In this document: in pieces, positions 44,401 through 55,818 of the stretch
How the letters are laid out: each line of letters starts with the position of its first letter
Numbering within the stretch: the stretch's first letter is position 1
DNA from: Pinus tabuliformis
Lineage: Eukaryota; Streptophyta; Pinopsida; Pinales; Pinaceae
Length of the DNA stretch: 64,000 nucleotides
Assembly (NCBI GenBank): GCA_031772625.1
Contig: CM062804.1
Coordinates: forward strand, 1,021,619,208-1,021,683,207
Direction of reading: 5' to 3'
Position numbers and translations under genes: made by a program
Notes under the pieces: model-generated
Told to the model about the DNA's origin: nothing
Seen by the model: only the letters and a program-made list of their open reading frames with translations
The model's database searches: none

Positions 44401-47400
44401 TAAACCCTATGCCCCAAATACTACACCTAAAACCCTAAAACCTAAACCATATGTATTTTATAACATTTTAAAAAGAGTTTCCTAAATTTTATTTAGGTTC
44501 TTATTAAAATGATTTACTAAAGTGTTATAAACATTAAAACCTAAACCCTAAGCATTTTAGAACATTTAAAAAAGTGTTTTGTAACTTTTATTTAAGTGTT
44601 TATTGAAAGCATTTACTAAAGTGTTATAAAACTTAAACCATAAACCTGAAACCCTAAACCCTAAACATCCAAACCCTAAAACCTAAACCCTAATTATTTT
44701 ATAACATTTTAAAAAGAGACTTTTATTTAAGTGTTTATTAAAAGAATTTACTAAAGTGTTATAAATCCTAAACCCTAAACCATAAACCCTTAACGCTAAT
44801 TTTATTTTAATACTTTGAAAAGTGTTTTATAACATTAGTGTTATAAATACTAACCCATAGACCCTAAACCATAAATCCCAAACCATAAACCCCAAACCAT
44901 AAACCCTAAACACTAGGAATTTTATAACATTTTAGAAAGCATACTGTAAATTTTATTTAAGTTTTTATTAAAATAATTTACTAAAGTGTTATGAAAACTA
45001 AACCCTAAACCCCAAACCTCAAACCCTATATCCTAATGCTTAAAGCCTAAAGGATAAACCTTAAAATCATTTACTAAGGTCTTATAAACCCTAAAGCCTA
45101 AAGCCTAAAGCTTGAAAGAATTTACTAAGGTTTTATAAACTCTAAACCCTAAAATCCAAAATCTAAACCCTAAATGATAAGCCCTAAAGCCCAAACCCTA
45201 AAACCCAATGATTTTATAACATTTTAGAAAGTGTTTTGTATCTTTTATTTAAGTGTTTACTAGAACCATTTACTAAAGTGCTATAAACCGCAAGCCCCTA
45301 ATCCCTAAACCCTTAACCTTAAACCCCAAACCCTAAAACCTAAAAAGCACTAAACCCTAAAAAAACCATAAACCATAAAAACCCTAAACCCTAAAAACCC
45401 TAAACCCTAAAAAAACATAAACCCTAAAAAACCCTAAACCCTAAAAAACCCCAAACCCTAAAAACCACAAAAACCATAAACCTTAAAAACTATTTTTAAC
45501 TTTTTTATAAGTTTTTATTAAAAGGATTTTTTAAAGCATTATAAACCATAAACCCTAAACCCTAATACCCACACCCACAACCTAAACCATAAACCCTAAA
45601 CAAAAATCACTTTATATGATTTAAAACCCCAAACCCTAAACCCTAAGTATTTTATAACATTTTAACAAGCGTTTGTAATTTTTTCTTAAGTGTTTATTTA
45701 AAGAATTTACTAAATTGTTATAAACCCTAAACCGTAAATCCTACACCCTATGAATTTTATAAAATTTAAACAAGAGTTTTGTAACTTTTTTTAAAGTGTT
45801 TATTTAAAGAATTTACTAATGTGTCCCTCAAACCTAAACCCTAAGAATTTTATAAATTTTTAGCAAGTTTTTTATAACTTTCTTCTGAGTGTTTATTAAT
45901 AGGATTTACTAAAGCTTCATAAACCCTAAACGCTAAGCATTTTATAACATTTCAAGAAGTGTTTTGTAACTTTTTTAAGTGTTTATAAAAATAATTTACG
46001 AAATTCTTGTTAACCCTAAACCCTAAACCTTAAGCACTTGATAACATTTTAAACCCTAAACCTAAACCCTAAGCATTCAACAACATTTTAACAAGATTTT
46101 CGTAACCTTTTTTCATTTTGTTATTAAAATCATTTACTAAAATGTTATAAACCCTAAATCCCAAACCATAAGCATTTTATAACATTTTAAACCTAAAACC
46201 CAAGACCCTAAACCCTAAACTCTAAACCCTAAGTATTTTATAACATTTTAACAAGTGTTTTCTTAATTATTTTTAATTGTTTATTAAAAGCATTTACTAA
46301 AGTGTTATAAACCCTAAACCCTAAACCATGAGCATTTTATAGAATTTTAGATCTTAAACCCTACAGCCTAAGAATTTTATAACATTTTAACAAGTGGTTT
46401 GTAACATTTTTTATGTTCTTATTAAAAGAATTTATCAAACTGTTATAAATCCAAAACGGTAAACCATAAACCCTATCCCTAAACGCTAAGAATCTTATAA
46501 CATTTTAAAATACATCTGTAAATTTTTTAAGTGTTAATTAAAAGCATTTAATAAAGTTTTTTAACCATAAACTTTAAACCCTAAACATTTTGTAACATTT
46601 TAAGTGTTTATTTAAATAATTTACAGAAGTGTTATAAACACTAAACCCTACACCCTAAACACTAAACCCTAAACCCCAAAGCCCAAACCCTAAACCCTAA
46701 AACCTAAGCATTTTATGATCTATTAAGAATAATTTTGTAACTTTTATTTAAGTTTTTATTAAAATAATTTACTAAGGTGTTATAAAACCTAAACCCCAAA
46801 CCCCAAACCCTAAACCTTGAACCCTAATCATTTAATAAAATTTTGAAAAGTGTTTTGTAGCCTTTTTTAATTTTTCATTAAAAGCACTTCAATTTTTTTT
46901 AAAAACCATAAATGCTAAACCCCAAACCCTAAATCCTATAAACTAAACCCTAAACCCTAAACGCCAAGACCTAAACCCTAAACCATAAACGCTAATAATT
47001 TTATAACAGTTTAAGAAGAATTTTGTAACTTTTATTTAAGTGTTTATTAAAACAATTTACTAAAGTGTTATAACCCTGAACCCTAAACATAAAACCCTAA
47101 ACCCCAAAAGGTAAAATCTAAACTCTAAACCCTAAACCCCAAACTAAACCCTAAGCATTCAATGACATTTTAACAACCCTTTTGTAACTTTTTTTCAAGT
47201 GTTTATTAAAAGCATTTACTAAACTGTTATAAACCCTAAATACTAATCCATAAGCATTTTATAACATTTTAAACCCAAAACCCTAAACCATAAAGCCTAA
47301 ACTCTAAACCCTAAGTATTTTATAACATTTTAACAAGTGTTTTCTCACTTTTTTTTAGTGTTTATTAAAACAATTTACTAAGGCGTTATAAACCCTAAAC

Positions 47401-47935
47401 CCTAAACCATGAGCATTTTATAGAATTTCAAATCCTAAACCCTAAAGCCTAAGCCTTTATTACATTTTAACAAGCGTTTTGTAACATTTTTTATGTTCTT
47501 ATTAAAAGTATTTATCAAAGTGTTATAAATCCCAAACCATAAACCCTAAACCCTAAGAATTTTATAACATTTTAAGAAGCGTTTTGTAACTTTTATTTAA
47601 GTGTTTATAAAAATAATTTACTAAAGTGTTATAAACCCTAAAGCCTAAAGCCTAGACACTAAACCCTAAACACCAAACCCCAAAACCCTAACCCTAAAAC
47701 CTAAGCATTTTATGATCTATTTATTATAATTTTGTAACTTTTATTTAAGTGTTTATGAAAATAATTTCCAAAGGTGTTATAAAACCTAAACCCTAAATCC
47801 CATACCCTAAACCCTAAACCCTAATCATTTAATAGCATTTTGAAAAGTTTTTTGTAACCTTTTTTAAGTGTTTATTAAAGTCTCTTAATAAAGTTTTGTA
47901 AACCCTAAACCCTAAACCCTAAACAAGATTTATCT
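38495..47935 (-). repeat. Telomere-like (TTTAGGG) satellite with AT-rich linker and higher-order repeats
   Basis: About 9.4 kb is built from two alternating parts. One is a run of degenerate CCCTAAA heptamers (all on the plus strand, so TTTAGGG on minus). The other is an AT-rich linker of about 80 bp with the ordered words GCATTTTATAACATTTTAAA, GTGTTTTGTAACTTTTATTT, AAGTGTTTATTAAAAG and TTTACTAAAGTGTTATAAA. Units are 95-210 bp, with some 60-70 in total. Heptamers vary (CCCCAAA, CCATAAA, CCCTAAAAA). Larger duplicates exist: about 38680-40700 recurs at about 44995-46870 (offset 6.1-6.3 kb), and part recurs again at about 47090-47930. No coding frame is present. It is an interstitial repeat, not a chromosome end, because ordinary DNA lies on both sides. 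Confidence 0.95.
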
Positions 47936-48639
47936 AAACTTTCATGACGCGAGCTCCATTAGCATTAAGTGTTCCAGTTATTTTATATGGTTTCATATCT
48001 TAATTTTATCTCACACAAACCCTAGTTCCCAAAAATACACCCAATATTTAACCCTTGCATTACGAAAAGAGGGCTACAATATGATTACATGAAGAATATA
48101 TGGATGATCTAGTGACTAAGTTGTGAGAATGAGGACACTCTCCCAATTTTATAAGATAGGTCAGTTAGGAAAATGATAGAAAATGGATCAATTGTGCAAC
48201 AACCTAACATAAGTTGTTATATTATATCCACATTAGGATAGTCTAGTGAATATGTAGAAGTGTCATGTGGTGATTGGAAGCCACCTCCAAGGTGGTGTGG
48301 TCTTTAAGGTTAGGATCTACATTTCAAGCACTCTTCGTGACATGGTTTTGTGCTCTCTAAAAGAGAATCCAAACTTTAATTTTCTCAACATGTCCTAATT
48401 CAAAACAAATTCCAAGTATTTCACTCTCATAATGGCTCATTTTGAATATCTAAAAGATTTCCCTAAAAATGTTGTTTAGGGCCTCAAAACGGCTCCTAGA
48501 AGTTCAAGGCTCGAGAAATTGTAAAAAATAGTAAATTATGCTACAATTAAGGAACCCAAAAAATTGAAAGAGACAGTGTTGGAGTCCAAGTGGAATAGGT
48601 TGGTGGCCACCAATATCCAACTGGATCATTAGCCATGCT
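47936..48639. other. Intergenic DNA, nothing recognised
   Basis: No coding or RNA feature found. Confidence 0.45.
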
Positions 48640-48960
48640 AAATATGGTAGACTACGGTTAACATTTGTTGACCATGGTAACCATACATAACTATGGTCAA
48701 TCATAGTAAACCACATTGATCACCATGGTTATACTATGGCTGATAATGTGTAATTATTGTTAAACATCACCAATTATTTTTTTTACTATGGTTAATGATT
48801 GTTTGACTGTCGTTGAACATGGTTGACTGTTGTTGTTTATTTTGACTTTTGAAAGATTGACTATATTTGACTATGCCACCAAGTTGAATATTGTTAAATA
48901 TAGTCAATGTAGGGTTGACCAAATTTGACATTTAAAAATTGTCTACCAAGGTTTGATGAC
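48640..48960. repeat. ATGGTCAACCATG-type array (site 3, diverged)
   Basis: GACCATGGTAACC, TATGGTCAATCATGGT-like and GGTTGACTGTTGTTG words are of the same family as 18540-19220, here more decayed. The 70-residue minus frame at 48504 reads through it and is not a gene. Confidence 0.7.
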
Positions 48961-50689
48961 ATTTATCTAATGTGGTTTGAAAATGATTGACAATTAATAT
49001 TAATATTAAAATTAAAATAATCATGAAAAACCTAAACCTAGTAATAATAATAAACTAAAAACTTAAACATAATAACAAACTTAAATCTAAGTTGAATAAT
49101 AAAATATATTATATTACATTAAAACCAAACCTAATTTTTTTATAAAACCTACCCACTTACATATTAAAACTTTGAAAACATAAAAAAAAATATCATGGAA
49201 TTAAAATAGTCTAATATAGTAGACCTTTTACTAAATATAAAACCATTATGGTTTACCATGATTTACATTATTTTATAATCTCATATTACACTAAAGAATT
49301 AAAACATTCATTGCCATATTCTTATCAAATCATTTCATATGTATAATATATAAAGATTCTTATAAAATAAATATATATGTATAATATATACAAACTATCA
49401 TATTATATTATATTAAAACACATAATTTTATATTTAAAAGTTAAAAATTGTCATTTAAAACATGTCATCAAATGAAAAGTTAAGTGTTATAGCTATGCCT
49501 CCAAAACTCCAACAATCGTTCTAGAATATATCTACAATATATGTACATAGTAACCATTTTAGGGTGGGTTACAACTATGGCTGCAAAAGTAGACAATATA
49601 TATGCAAGGTTTTATTAGATGACATAAACATCAAAACTATCTCATACTATATTAACACTAAAATTTAAACCTAAATAATTTTTAGGGTGTGGTATATTAC
49701 TTGTATTAAGGCTTCAATGTAATAATTTTAATAAATAGTCAATAGTATTCATATTCATAAATTATGGTTTTATGTATTAGTTAATAATAAAACTATTAAT
49801 ACTTCATGTGGCTTAATACATTAATAAATGATTAATTAAGACCTACTATAATTGTTATTGTTTAATAACTTTGTCAGTGTTTAATAAGATTGATTTATTA
49901 AAGTTAACCATTAATGATTATGTTAGCCACATTAACAATCTCACCTAGTTAACAAAATATATTAAATTATTACATTTAATAATATTATTACATAAATAAT
50001 TATTAAACGAAATTATTAAGAATATCTTAACCTTATTATTAATAACATTAATGTTATATTGTAAATTTTATATTTTATTATTATTGTTGCTAATGTCTAA
50101 AATGTAACTATTATGAACATTATTTATGAATATTAATGATAATACATAAATATTATTAATTAAGTTTTATTAATGTTAATATTATAGCTTAGTTATTATT
50201 AATATTATTAATATTTCTAATAATGTATAATTTTTTTACATATTAATATATGTGTAATATTTGTATTTATAGATAACAATATATTAATGATAAACCTAAT
50301 TTTGTATTGCATATTTATTAAGCTTATTTTATAAAGTTTATCTCACTAATAATAGATTTATTGATTATGATTTAATATACTTGTTAATATTATAGGGTGG
50401 AGTTATGCTTAAACATGCTAATTTTTATTTAACGGTAAAGATTCCTAGTACTCATTATTTTAATTAATTGTTTTTTAATATTTGTATTCTTAATATAAAA
50501 TTTATTAATTTTATTATTATTGTATTATTATTGTAATATTCAAAGAAACCAAATTTTCTTTATCAAAAATCTTCAATCACTCACAACAAAGAGTTGTTTA
50601 CTACCAGCTTTATAAGGTAAGTATGTACCTTGGTTAGTTTTAATTAAACCTTAATAAAAAACTCAAAACCTAAATTTGAAACTTATCTC
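48961..50689. other. Very AT-rich DNA, nothing recognised
   Basis: Long AATTATTAATATTAAT-like stretches without frames. Confidence 0.5.
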
Positions 50690-51010
50690 GCTATTTTAAT
50701 TAAACCTTAATTTAAATCTCAAAACCTCAATTTGAAATTGATTCCTACATTATGTTAGTTATTCTTTATCAAGCGTATTGCATTGCAATTCTATTAGATT
50801 ACAATTTTGCAAGAAGAGTTGTAGCGTACATTGGCTAAATTCTCACAGGAAACTTCACCTCAATCTAAAACTCAAAACCTAGATTTGAAACTCGTTCCTG
50901 CACTATGTGAGCTATTCTTTAACAATTGTACTGCATTGCAATTCTATTGCATTAAAATTTTTCAAAAATAATTGTAGTGTATAGTAGCTAAATTCTCATA
51001 ACAAACTTCA
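50690..51010. repeat. Tandem duplication, ~153-bp period
   Basis: CTCAAAACCTxxATTTGAAA starts near 50718 and 50871. Both copies continue with TATTCTTTA, TGCATTGCAATTCTATT and GTAGCTAAATTCTCA-like words. Confidence 0.85.
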
Positions 51011-51061
51011 ACAAGAACCATTTGGAAGAACATAAGACCATTATTACATGTGGTCATAAGC

Positions 51062-51508
51062 ATATTAAACTTTCTTTTATTAAGACTATTTTAAATCTAT
51101 TTTATTAATAATAAAATAATAGTTTTATAAACTTTATTATAGTTTTAGTATTTCTATTTGTAATTAAAAATACATTAATACTAATAATAGGATAAAATAT
51201 ATATTTTTAATATTAAACTAAAATTTATAAAATATATAAAATTTGAAAAATACAACATTCACTCATATTTAGATATTAAACTTTCTTTGAGTGAGACTAT
51301 TTTAAAATTATTTTATTAGTAATATAAATAATAGTTTTATAAACTTTATTTTAAGTTTAATGTAGTTTTAATATTTGTATTTGTAATTAAAAATACATTG
51401 ATATTAATAATAATATAAAATATATATTTTTAATATTAAATTAAATTTTATAAAATCTGTATAAAGTTTGAAAAATACAACATTCACTAATATTTACATA
51501 TTCAAAAA
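51062..51508. repeat. Tandem duplication, ~221-bp period
   Basis: TATTAAACTTTCTTT starts near 51063 and 51284. Both copies continue through AATAATAGTTTTATAAACTT, GTAATTAAAAATACATT and TTTGAAAAATACAACATTCA. Similarity is high. Confidence 0.93.
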
Positions 51509-51649
51509 AAAAAATTCAACTGATGTTAATTGTGAATGTTGTGTGATAATTAAATTAAAACATAATATAACATTAAGTATTCAAAAGTTCAAGCCATATA
51601 ATAAATGAATGAATGTGGTCTTGACAAAACTGTTGTTGAACATTCTAAT

Positions 51650-51900
51650 GTATTTACCATCGTTGATACAACGAATATTGAGATTCAATGTGATTTTGGA
51701 AGCTCATATAGTGGCTTTAACCGTCCCCCCCATCAGTCTCAATTCTTAAATACCTAATTTGTCTATTATAAATCATGGATTTACCATGGTTTATACAAGG
51801 AATATTGAGATTCCATGTATTTTGGAAGCTCATATGGTGACTTTAACCGTCCCCCCATCACTCTCAATTCCCAAATACCTAATTTGTCTATTATAAATCA
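51650..51900. repeat. Tandem duplication, 127-bp period
   Basis: AATATTGAGATTC starts at 51674 and 51801. Both copies continue with TTTGGAAGCTCATAT, ACTTTAACCGTCCCCCC-like and AAATACCTAATTTGTCTATT. Confidence 0.95.
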
Positions 51901-52149
51901 AAATGTACGTGAAATCCTTAGAAATACATCACACAATTTTAGACAACAAGGGTAGAGTTATTATTACAACATAAATGAAGATAAAATACAATGCCTTAGA
52001 CATTCTATGTTATACAACATGTCTTTCTAGTGCGCCTTAGAAAAGGCAATATAGATCCTTCTAAATCCTAGCTAGGGAATTTGCCATCTACAATTTTTGG
52101 TCAACAATATTGTAGGTTTTCAAGGCATCTCTCCAAGCTCACCAAGCTA

Positions 52150-52345
52150 TCTTAGATGCATCAAAGGTTACACTAAAAGCTATAATCACACCAACAATCT
52201 CACAATTGAAATCACATTTTCTAATGAGAGGTCACAAGTTCAATTCTCTCAACCCTTCGGGTCAAGCTCCATGGTTGAGCCGACAGGAAGTGATCCCTTC
52301 AGGTGGATCTTCATGTTACAAATATTCTATGGATGTAGTGGTCAT
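52150..52345 (+). mobile_element. Probable tRNA-derived SINE (copy A)
   Basis: It holds a B-box-like GGTCACAAGTTCAATTCTC near 52231 and then TCAGGTGGATCT, ATATTCTATGGATGTAGTGG and TCA. It aligns in order with the better SINE at 54090-54304 (on its minus strand GAGGTCACGGGGTCAAATCT, TCGGGTGGATCT, GGATGTAGCGG and CCA). No A-tail or target duplication is clear. The 116-residue frame at 52097-52447 reads through it and is not a gene. Confidence 0.5.
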
Positions 52346-53079
52346 GGATCTCTGGATTCCATGGATGACATAGAGAAAAAAGCACTTAAGTTATATCGAA
52401 CCCAACAAATTATAACTCAAATAATATCAAGGGTGGAACTCCATTGATTTTGGTGTGAAACTAAATGCAATCAACTTGATGGTTAATCGTTTCACCTACA
52501 ATAACGACAAGCCATTAAATATCAAACAAATAGGGAATTTTTTCCTATTAGAGGAAGGAACTTGACTAAGAAACAAGAAACCCAAGTCTACTTAGAAAGG
52601 ATGGAGGAATGGAGAAAAAAATGATTGGAAGACATCCTTTCTTAGGAGGCGAGGAATCACTTTGAGAAGTGAAAAAATATATGCAGACGAGAGAAGAAAG
52701 CGTTGGAAGAAGATGAAGAGAAGAGGGACAAGATTAAGGCTTCAAGGCCTAGGCATGGTAAAACAAAAGGGGAATTCCTACTTTTTTGCTGCAAAAATTG
52801 CTACGATGTTAAGAGGTTATTTGATATAGATATAATATACCTATATGACAATAGTTTTGGTTTTCATAAAAAAGTAAATTTATAAAGAAACTCCCTTATC
52901 ACCACTTCTACATAATAGTGAAAGTGAATGTGGCAGAAGAGAGTAAAAGATTATAACTTATCAAGAAAGTGAAGGCCATAGATGAGAACATCCAAGTCTT
53001 CACTAAATCAATGGTGATATGAATGTCTTCACTAAGTTTTATTTGGAATTTTCTTTTACAAATCATGTCATGTTTGTTA
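52346..53079 (+). other. Coding-like but broken charged stretch, unrecognised
   Basis: In one plus-strand frame around 52565-52760 the sequence reads LTKKQETQVYLERMEEWRKK, stop, LEDILS, stop, EARNHFEK, stop, then RREKKALEEDEEKRDKIKAS. The Glu/Lys-rich helical character suggests a former coiled-coil protein of a mobile element, but I do not recognise a family. The flanks hold nothing identifiable. Confidence 0.3.
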
Positions 53080-53420
53080 GAGGTGTGATGTATGGCTTAT
53101 TGGGCTTGTAACCTCACTCCCATGAACTTGGGATGTCTAGATTGTCACACTTGTGACAACATTATGTTCTTTTATAAATAATATGTCCTACTCATTTTAA
53201 TTGGAATGTAGCATTCAATGAACTTGTGACCACAGTTTGACGAACATCGAATGTTCAAATCGTCACATTTATGATAACATGATGCTGGTTTTTAAAGAGA
53301 AAAAATATACCCTATTTGTTGGAATTACGATGTAGTATTTTTTGAACTTGTGACGATAGCCCATCGAACTTGGGAATTTCGTATTGTTGCACTTGTGCAC
53401 ATAATTTGAAGACGTTGGGA
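53080..53420. repeat. Three diverged tandem units, ~126-bp period
   Basis: GATGTATGGCTTATTGGGCTTGTAACC (parts), GTAGCATTCAATGAACTTGTGAC and GTAGTATTTTTTGAACTTGTGAC begin successive units near 53083, 53206 and 53332. Each unit has an xxTCGAACTTGGGA / TGTCACACTTGTGAxAACAT-like middle. Confidence 0.65.
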
Positions 53421-54067
53421 TGTTTTTTCATTAGGGTTATGGCAACAACAACTTCTTACGACTAATTCATCACAAGTTTGATGATAAGTCTATGAAATGT
53501 CCATCACATCTACGACGAAAAGTCAATGATTATGTCATTATACTAGTGATGGGATTTGGGTCACAAGTGAGAAAAACACTATGATGTGTAAACACGTCAA
53601 ATGTATGACGAAAATATGTGGTTACCAATAGTACGATGAAATTGTTTCGACGAATATTCCATTTATTAGGTGTTGGAAGTCTGATGGTGTGTCATCAAAA
53701 GATTGTCTAAACAATATTGGAAAGTATACTTATTTTTAGAAATGAGGGGGTGGAAGTAGATTCATTATTTGGAAGAGGGTATTGGCAATATCAATGTCAT
53801 ACCCTAGTTCATTATGTTCGAATGCATGTACCAATATTCCCTCCATGGCATGGGTATTAGATACAAAATCATCCATACCAATATCTATAGAGTTGCCTTC
53901 ATCCTTAACATGTGAAGAACTTATGTTATTATAGACGTTATGAATTGGTGACTCTGAATGTAGTGGGAATTAAATAAGTGGTTGATTCAACCATGCTTGG
54001 TATGTTTCCCCTATGATATTTTCTCATTTAATAACATTTTCTTGATTTGAAATCATATTGGCATGTA
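53421..54067. other. Intergenic DNA, nothing recognised
   Basis: No frame or motif is recognised. Scattered ATCACAAG/ACGAAAA-like words may be further decay of the preceding repeat. Confidence 0.4.
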
Positions 54068-54326
54068 ATAGTACATGGTATTTAAGTTTTTTTTTTTTTT
54101 TTTAAGTTGTGGTTCATGGTCACTGAGTGGCCGCTACATCCACGGGAAAATATCGGGGCAGATCCACCCGAAGAGATCTTCCCATCGGCCAATCTTAACA
54201 GGCCTAATCCTGAGGGCGTCAAGGAGATTTGACCCCGTGACCTCCCAAACTGGGAAAGTGCTTTAGCAACAGGAACTCGACCATTTGAGTTATCCCTTGG
54301 GGCTATAGTACATGGTATTTAAGTTT
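54068..54326 (-). mobile_element. tRNA-derived SINE (copy B) with long target duplication
   Basis: ATAGTACATGGTATTTAAG occurs at 54068-54086 and 54305-54323 with no mismatch (three further T after each copy make up to 22 bases). Between them lies a ~215-bp unit. On the minus strand it begins GCCCCAAGGGATAACTCAAA and TGGTCGAG (A-box-like), carries GGGGTCAAATCTCC (B-box-like) about 55 bases further, then TCGGGTGGATCTGCCCCGAT, and ends in an A-tail (the T run at 54087-54103). The tRNA-like head, A-tail and ~20-bp duplication are the marks of a SINE moved by LINE machinery. It is transcribed, if at all, by RNA polymerase III. The 63-residue plus-strand frame here is an artefact. Confidence 0.9.
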
Positions 54327-55093
54327 CTCTTCATTAGAATCGTAATTGTTAAAATATTGAACATTACATCAATATTATTAGTAAGACAATACATTTATTA
54401 TGTTTAAACATTACACCAAACATTTACTAGAAGCATGGAATTTCTTAATCATTTTTTCTTGCCCCAAGGGGACATCTAAAGGTACACCCAATGAAAGGAA
54501 TTTTTTATGAGCAAGTGGTCTACACAAGTTATAGTTTATTGAAAAATCATCACAAGTGGACAAACTTTGTATTGCATGCACAAATACAAATCATAAAGAA
54601 CTCTTTGTCAATGAAGTGTTCCTCAAAGTAATAATTTGCACGAAAAAATGAGGACTTATACCTATTTATGAACCCTTTTATTTGTCCCATGAATTCATGG
54701 ATGACAATCAATATATAATAGGTTTTTGTTGTTAAAGTTTCTATAAACATAACCATCCATCCAGATACTATAGAGGAAAATGTTATGATTGTATTTACCA
54801 GTATTCAAGTAATTAGAGTGACAATATAGAGGACCGCAAAATGGCATACATGTTTCTTTATTGTTTTCGTGGAATAGATATATGTGAAAGGGTGAAGAAC
54901 CCAAAATTTGCAACACCTATTTTAGACATGGAAATCATATGAATATTACCATAAAATGAGTTTCAGTTTCAATATTGGGCATTGGCATGGAAGATGGTAA
55001 AGAACCATCTAAAGAATGCTACCTTCTAACAATTGAATTGACTTCCATGTGTACCTAGATATTTCTGCTCTCAACTCATACAATTTTTTCAAT
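54327..55093. other. AT-rich DNA, nothing recognised
   Basis: Overlapping minus-strand frames of about 70 residues (54550-54916) have no recognisable motif. Confidence 0.45.
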
Positions 55094-55804
55094 TGTAATG
55101 CCCCATATTAATAAATCAATAAATAATATTACTACTACTAATAATAATAATAATAATAAGTGAGAATATTAATATATAAATAAATGATGATGATAATAAT
55201 AATAAATAAATAAAATAACAAATAATGAAGAAAGATAATAATAGTAAATAAATAAAATAATAAATAACAATGTGAAATCTCTAATAGATAAATAAAAATA
55301 AGCTATAAAAATAGTAAGAATAAGTTAACAGAAAGTAAACATTAATAAATTAAGAAAAAAAATTGAATTAAGAAAGCTTAGGACAAAGAAAATTAGAAGT
55401 TGGCATCATGTCACAAAAATCCCCATCCAATACCCATTCTATTTAATGGATGAGAGGTAGAATATAGTCATTCATTATGTCTAGAGGAGAATGTTGAAAG
55501 AAAAAATATAAACTAGCTATAACAGTTGATTGAGGCTCTCAGGTGGCCAGCTGTATAAATATTCTATGCGGTTGAGCCCACAATTGGATGGAGAGTCATC
55601 TCCAAAACGTTGTTGCGGCCAACGAGATCCAAGTAGAAAAACAACTTCAAAATATGTAGTAAGAGATATCTTCACTTTAAAAATAAGTCTTTACATCTCA
55701 TGTTTTTGTAACTTATATGCTAATCAGTTGATTATTTCTATTTTAATTATTAATAACATGGATTGATCCAAATAGTTTTTATGTTTTGATTTCCGATGAT
55801 TGCA
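55094..55804 (+). mobile_element. Probable solitary or orphan LTR (~711 bp)
   Basis: It starts TGTAATGCCCCATATTAA and ends GATTGCA, two bases before a TGGTATCAAAGC primer-binding site. TGTATAAATATTC near 55551 is a TATA-like sequence. An ACT/AAT microsatellite lies at 55131-55159. No second copy exists in the window and no gag or pol follows, so it is either a truncated element or its partner lies outside. The TG...CA ends and the primer site are the only support. Confidence 0.5.
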
Positions 55805-55806
55805 TA

Positions 55807-55818
55807 TGGTATCAAAGC
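55807..55818 (+). promoter_or_regulatory. Primer-binding site, initiator tRNA-Met type
   Basis: The sequence TGGTATCAAAGC is identical to the sites at 23899 and (inverted) 10488. Its position just after a TG...CA-bounded segment supports an LTR element here. Confidence 0.65.

Noticed and set aside
38495..47935. A true chromosome end or simple telomere fusion
   Set aside because: The heptamers are degenerate and interrupted by a regular linker, all in one orientation, with ordinary DNA on both sides. A head-to-head fusion point is not present.
38495..47935. CRISPR array from repeat-spacer alternation in the telomere-like satellite
   Set aside because: Both the heptamer runs and the linker are repetitive and variable in length. 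There are no unique spacers, and the context is plant nuclear DNA.
55535..55600. CTCAGGTGG...AAATATTCTATG resembling part of the SINE at 52.3 kb
   Set aside because: Only two short words are shared, and the segment lies inside the LTR candidate with its own TATA-like context. Chance similarity is likely.
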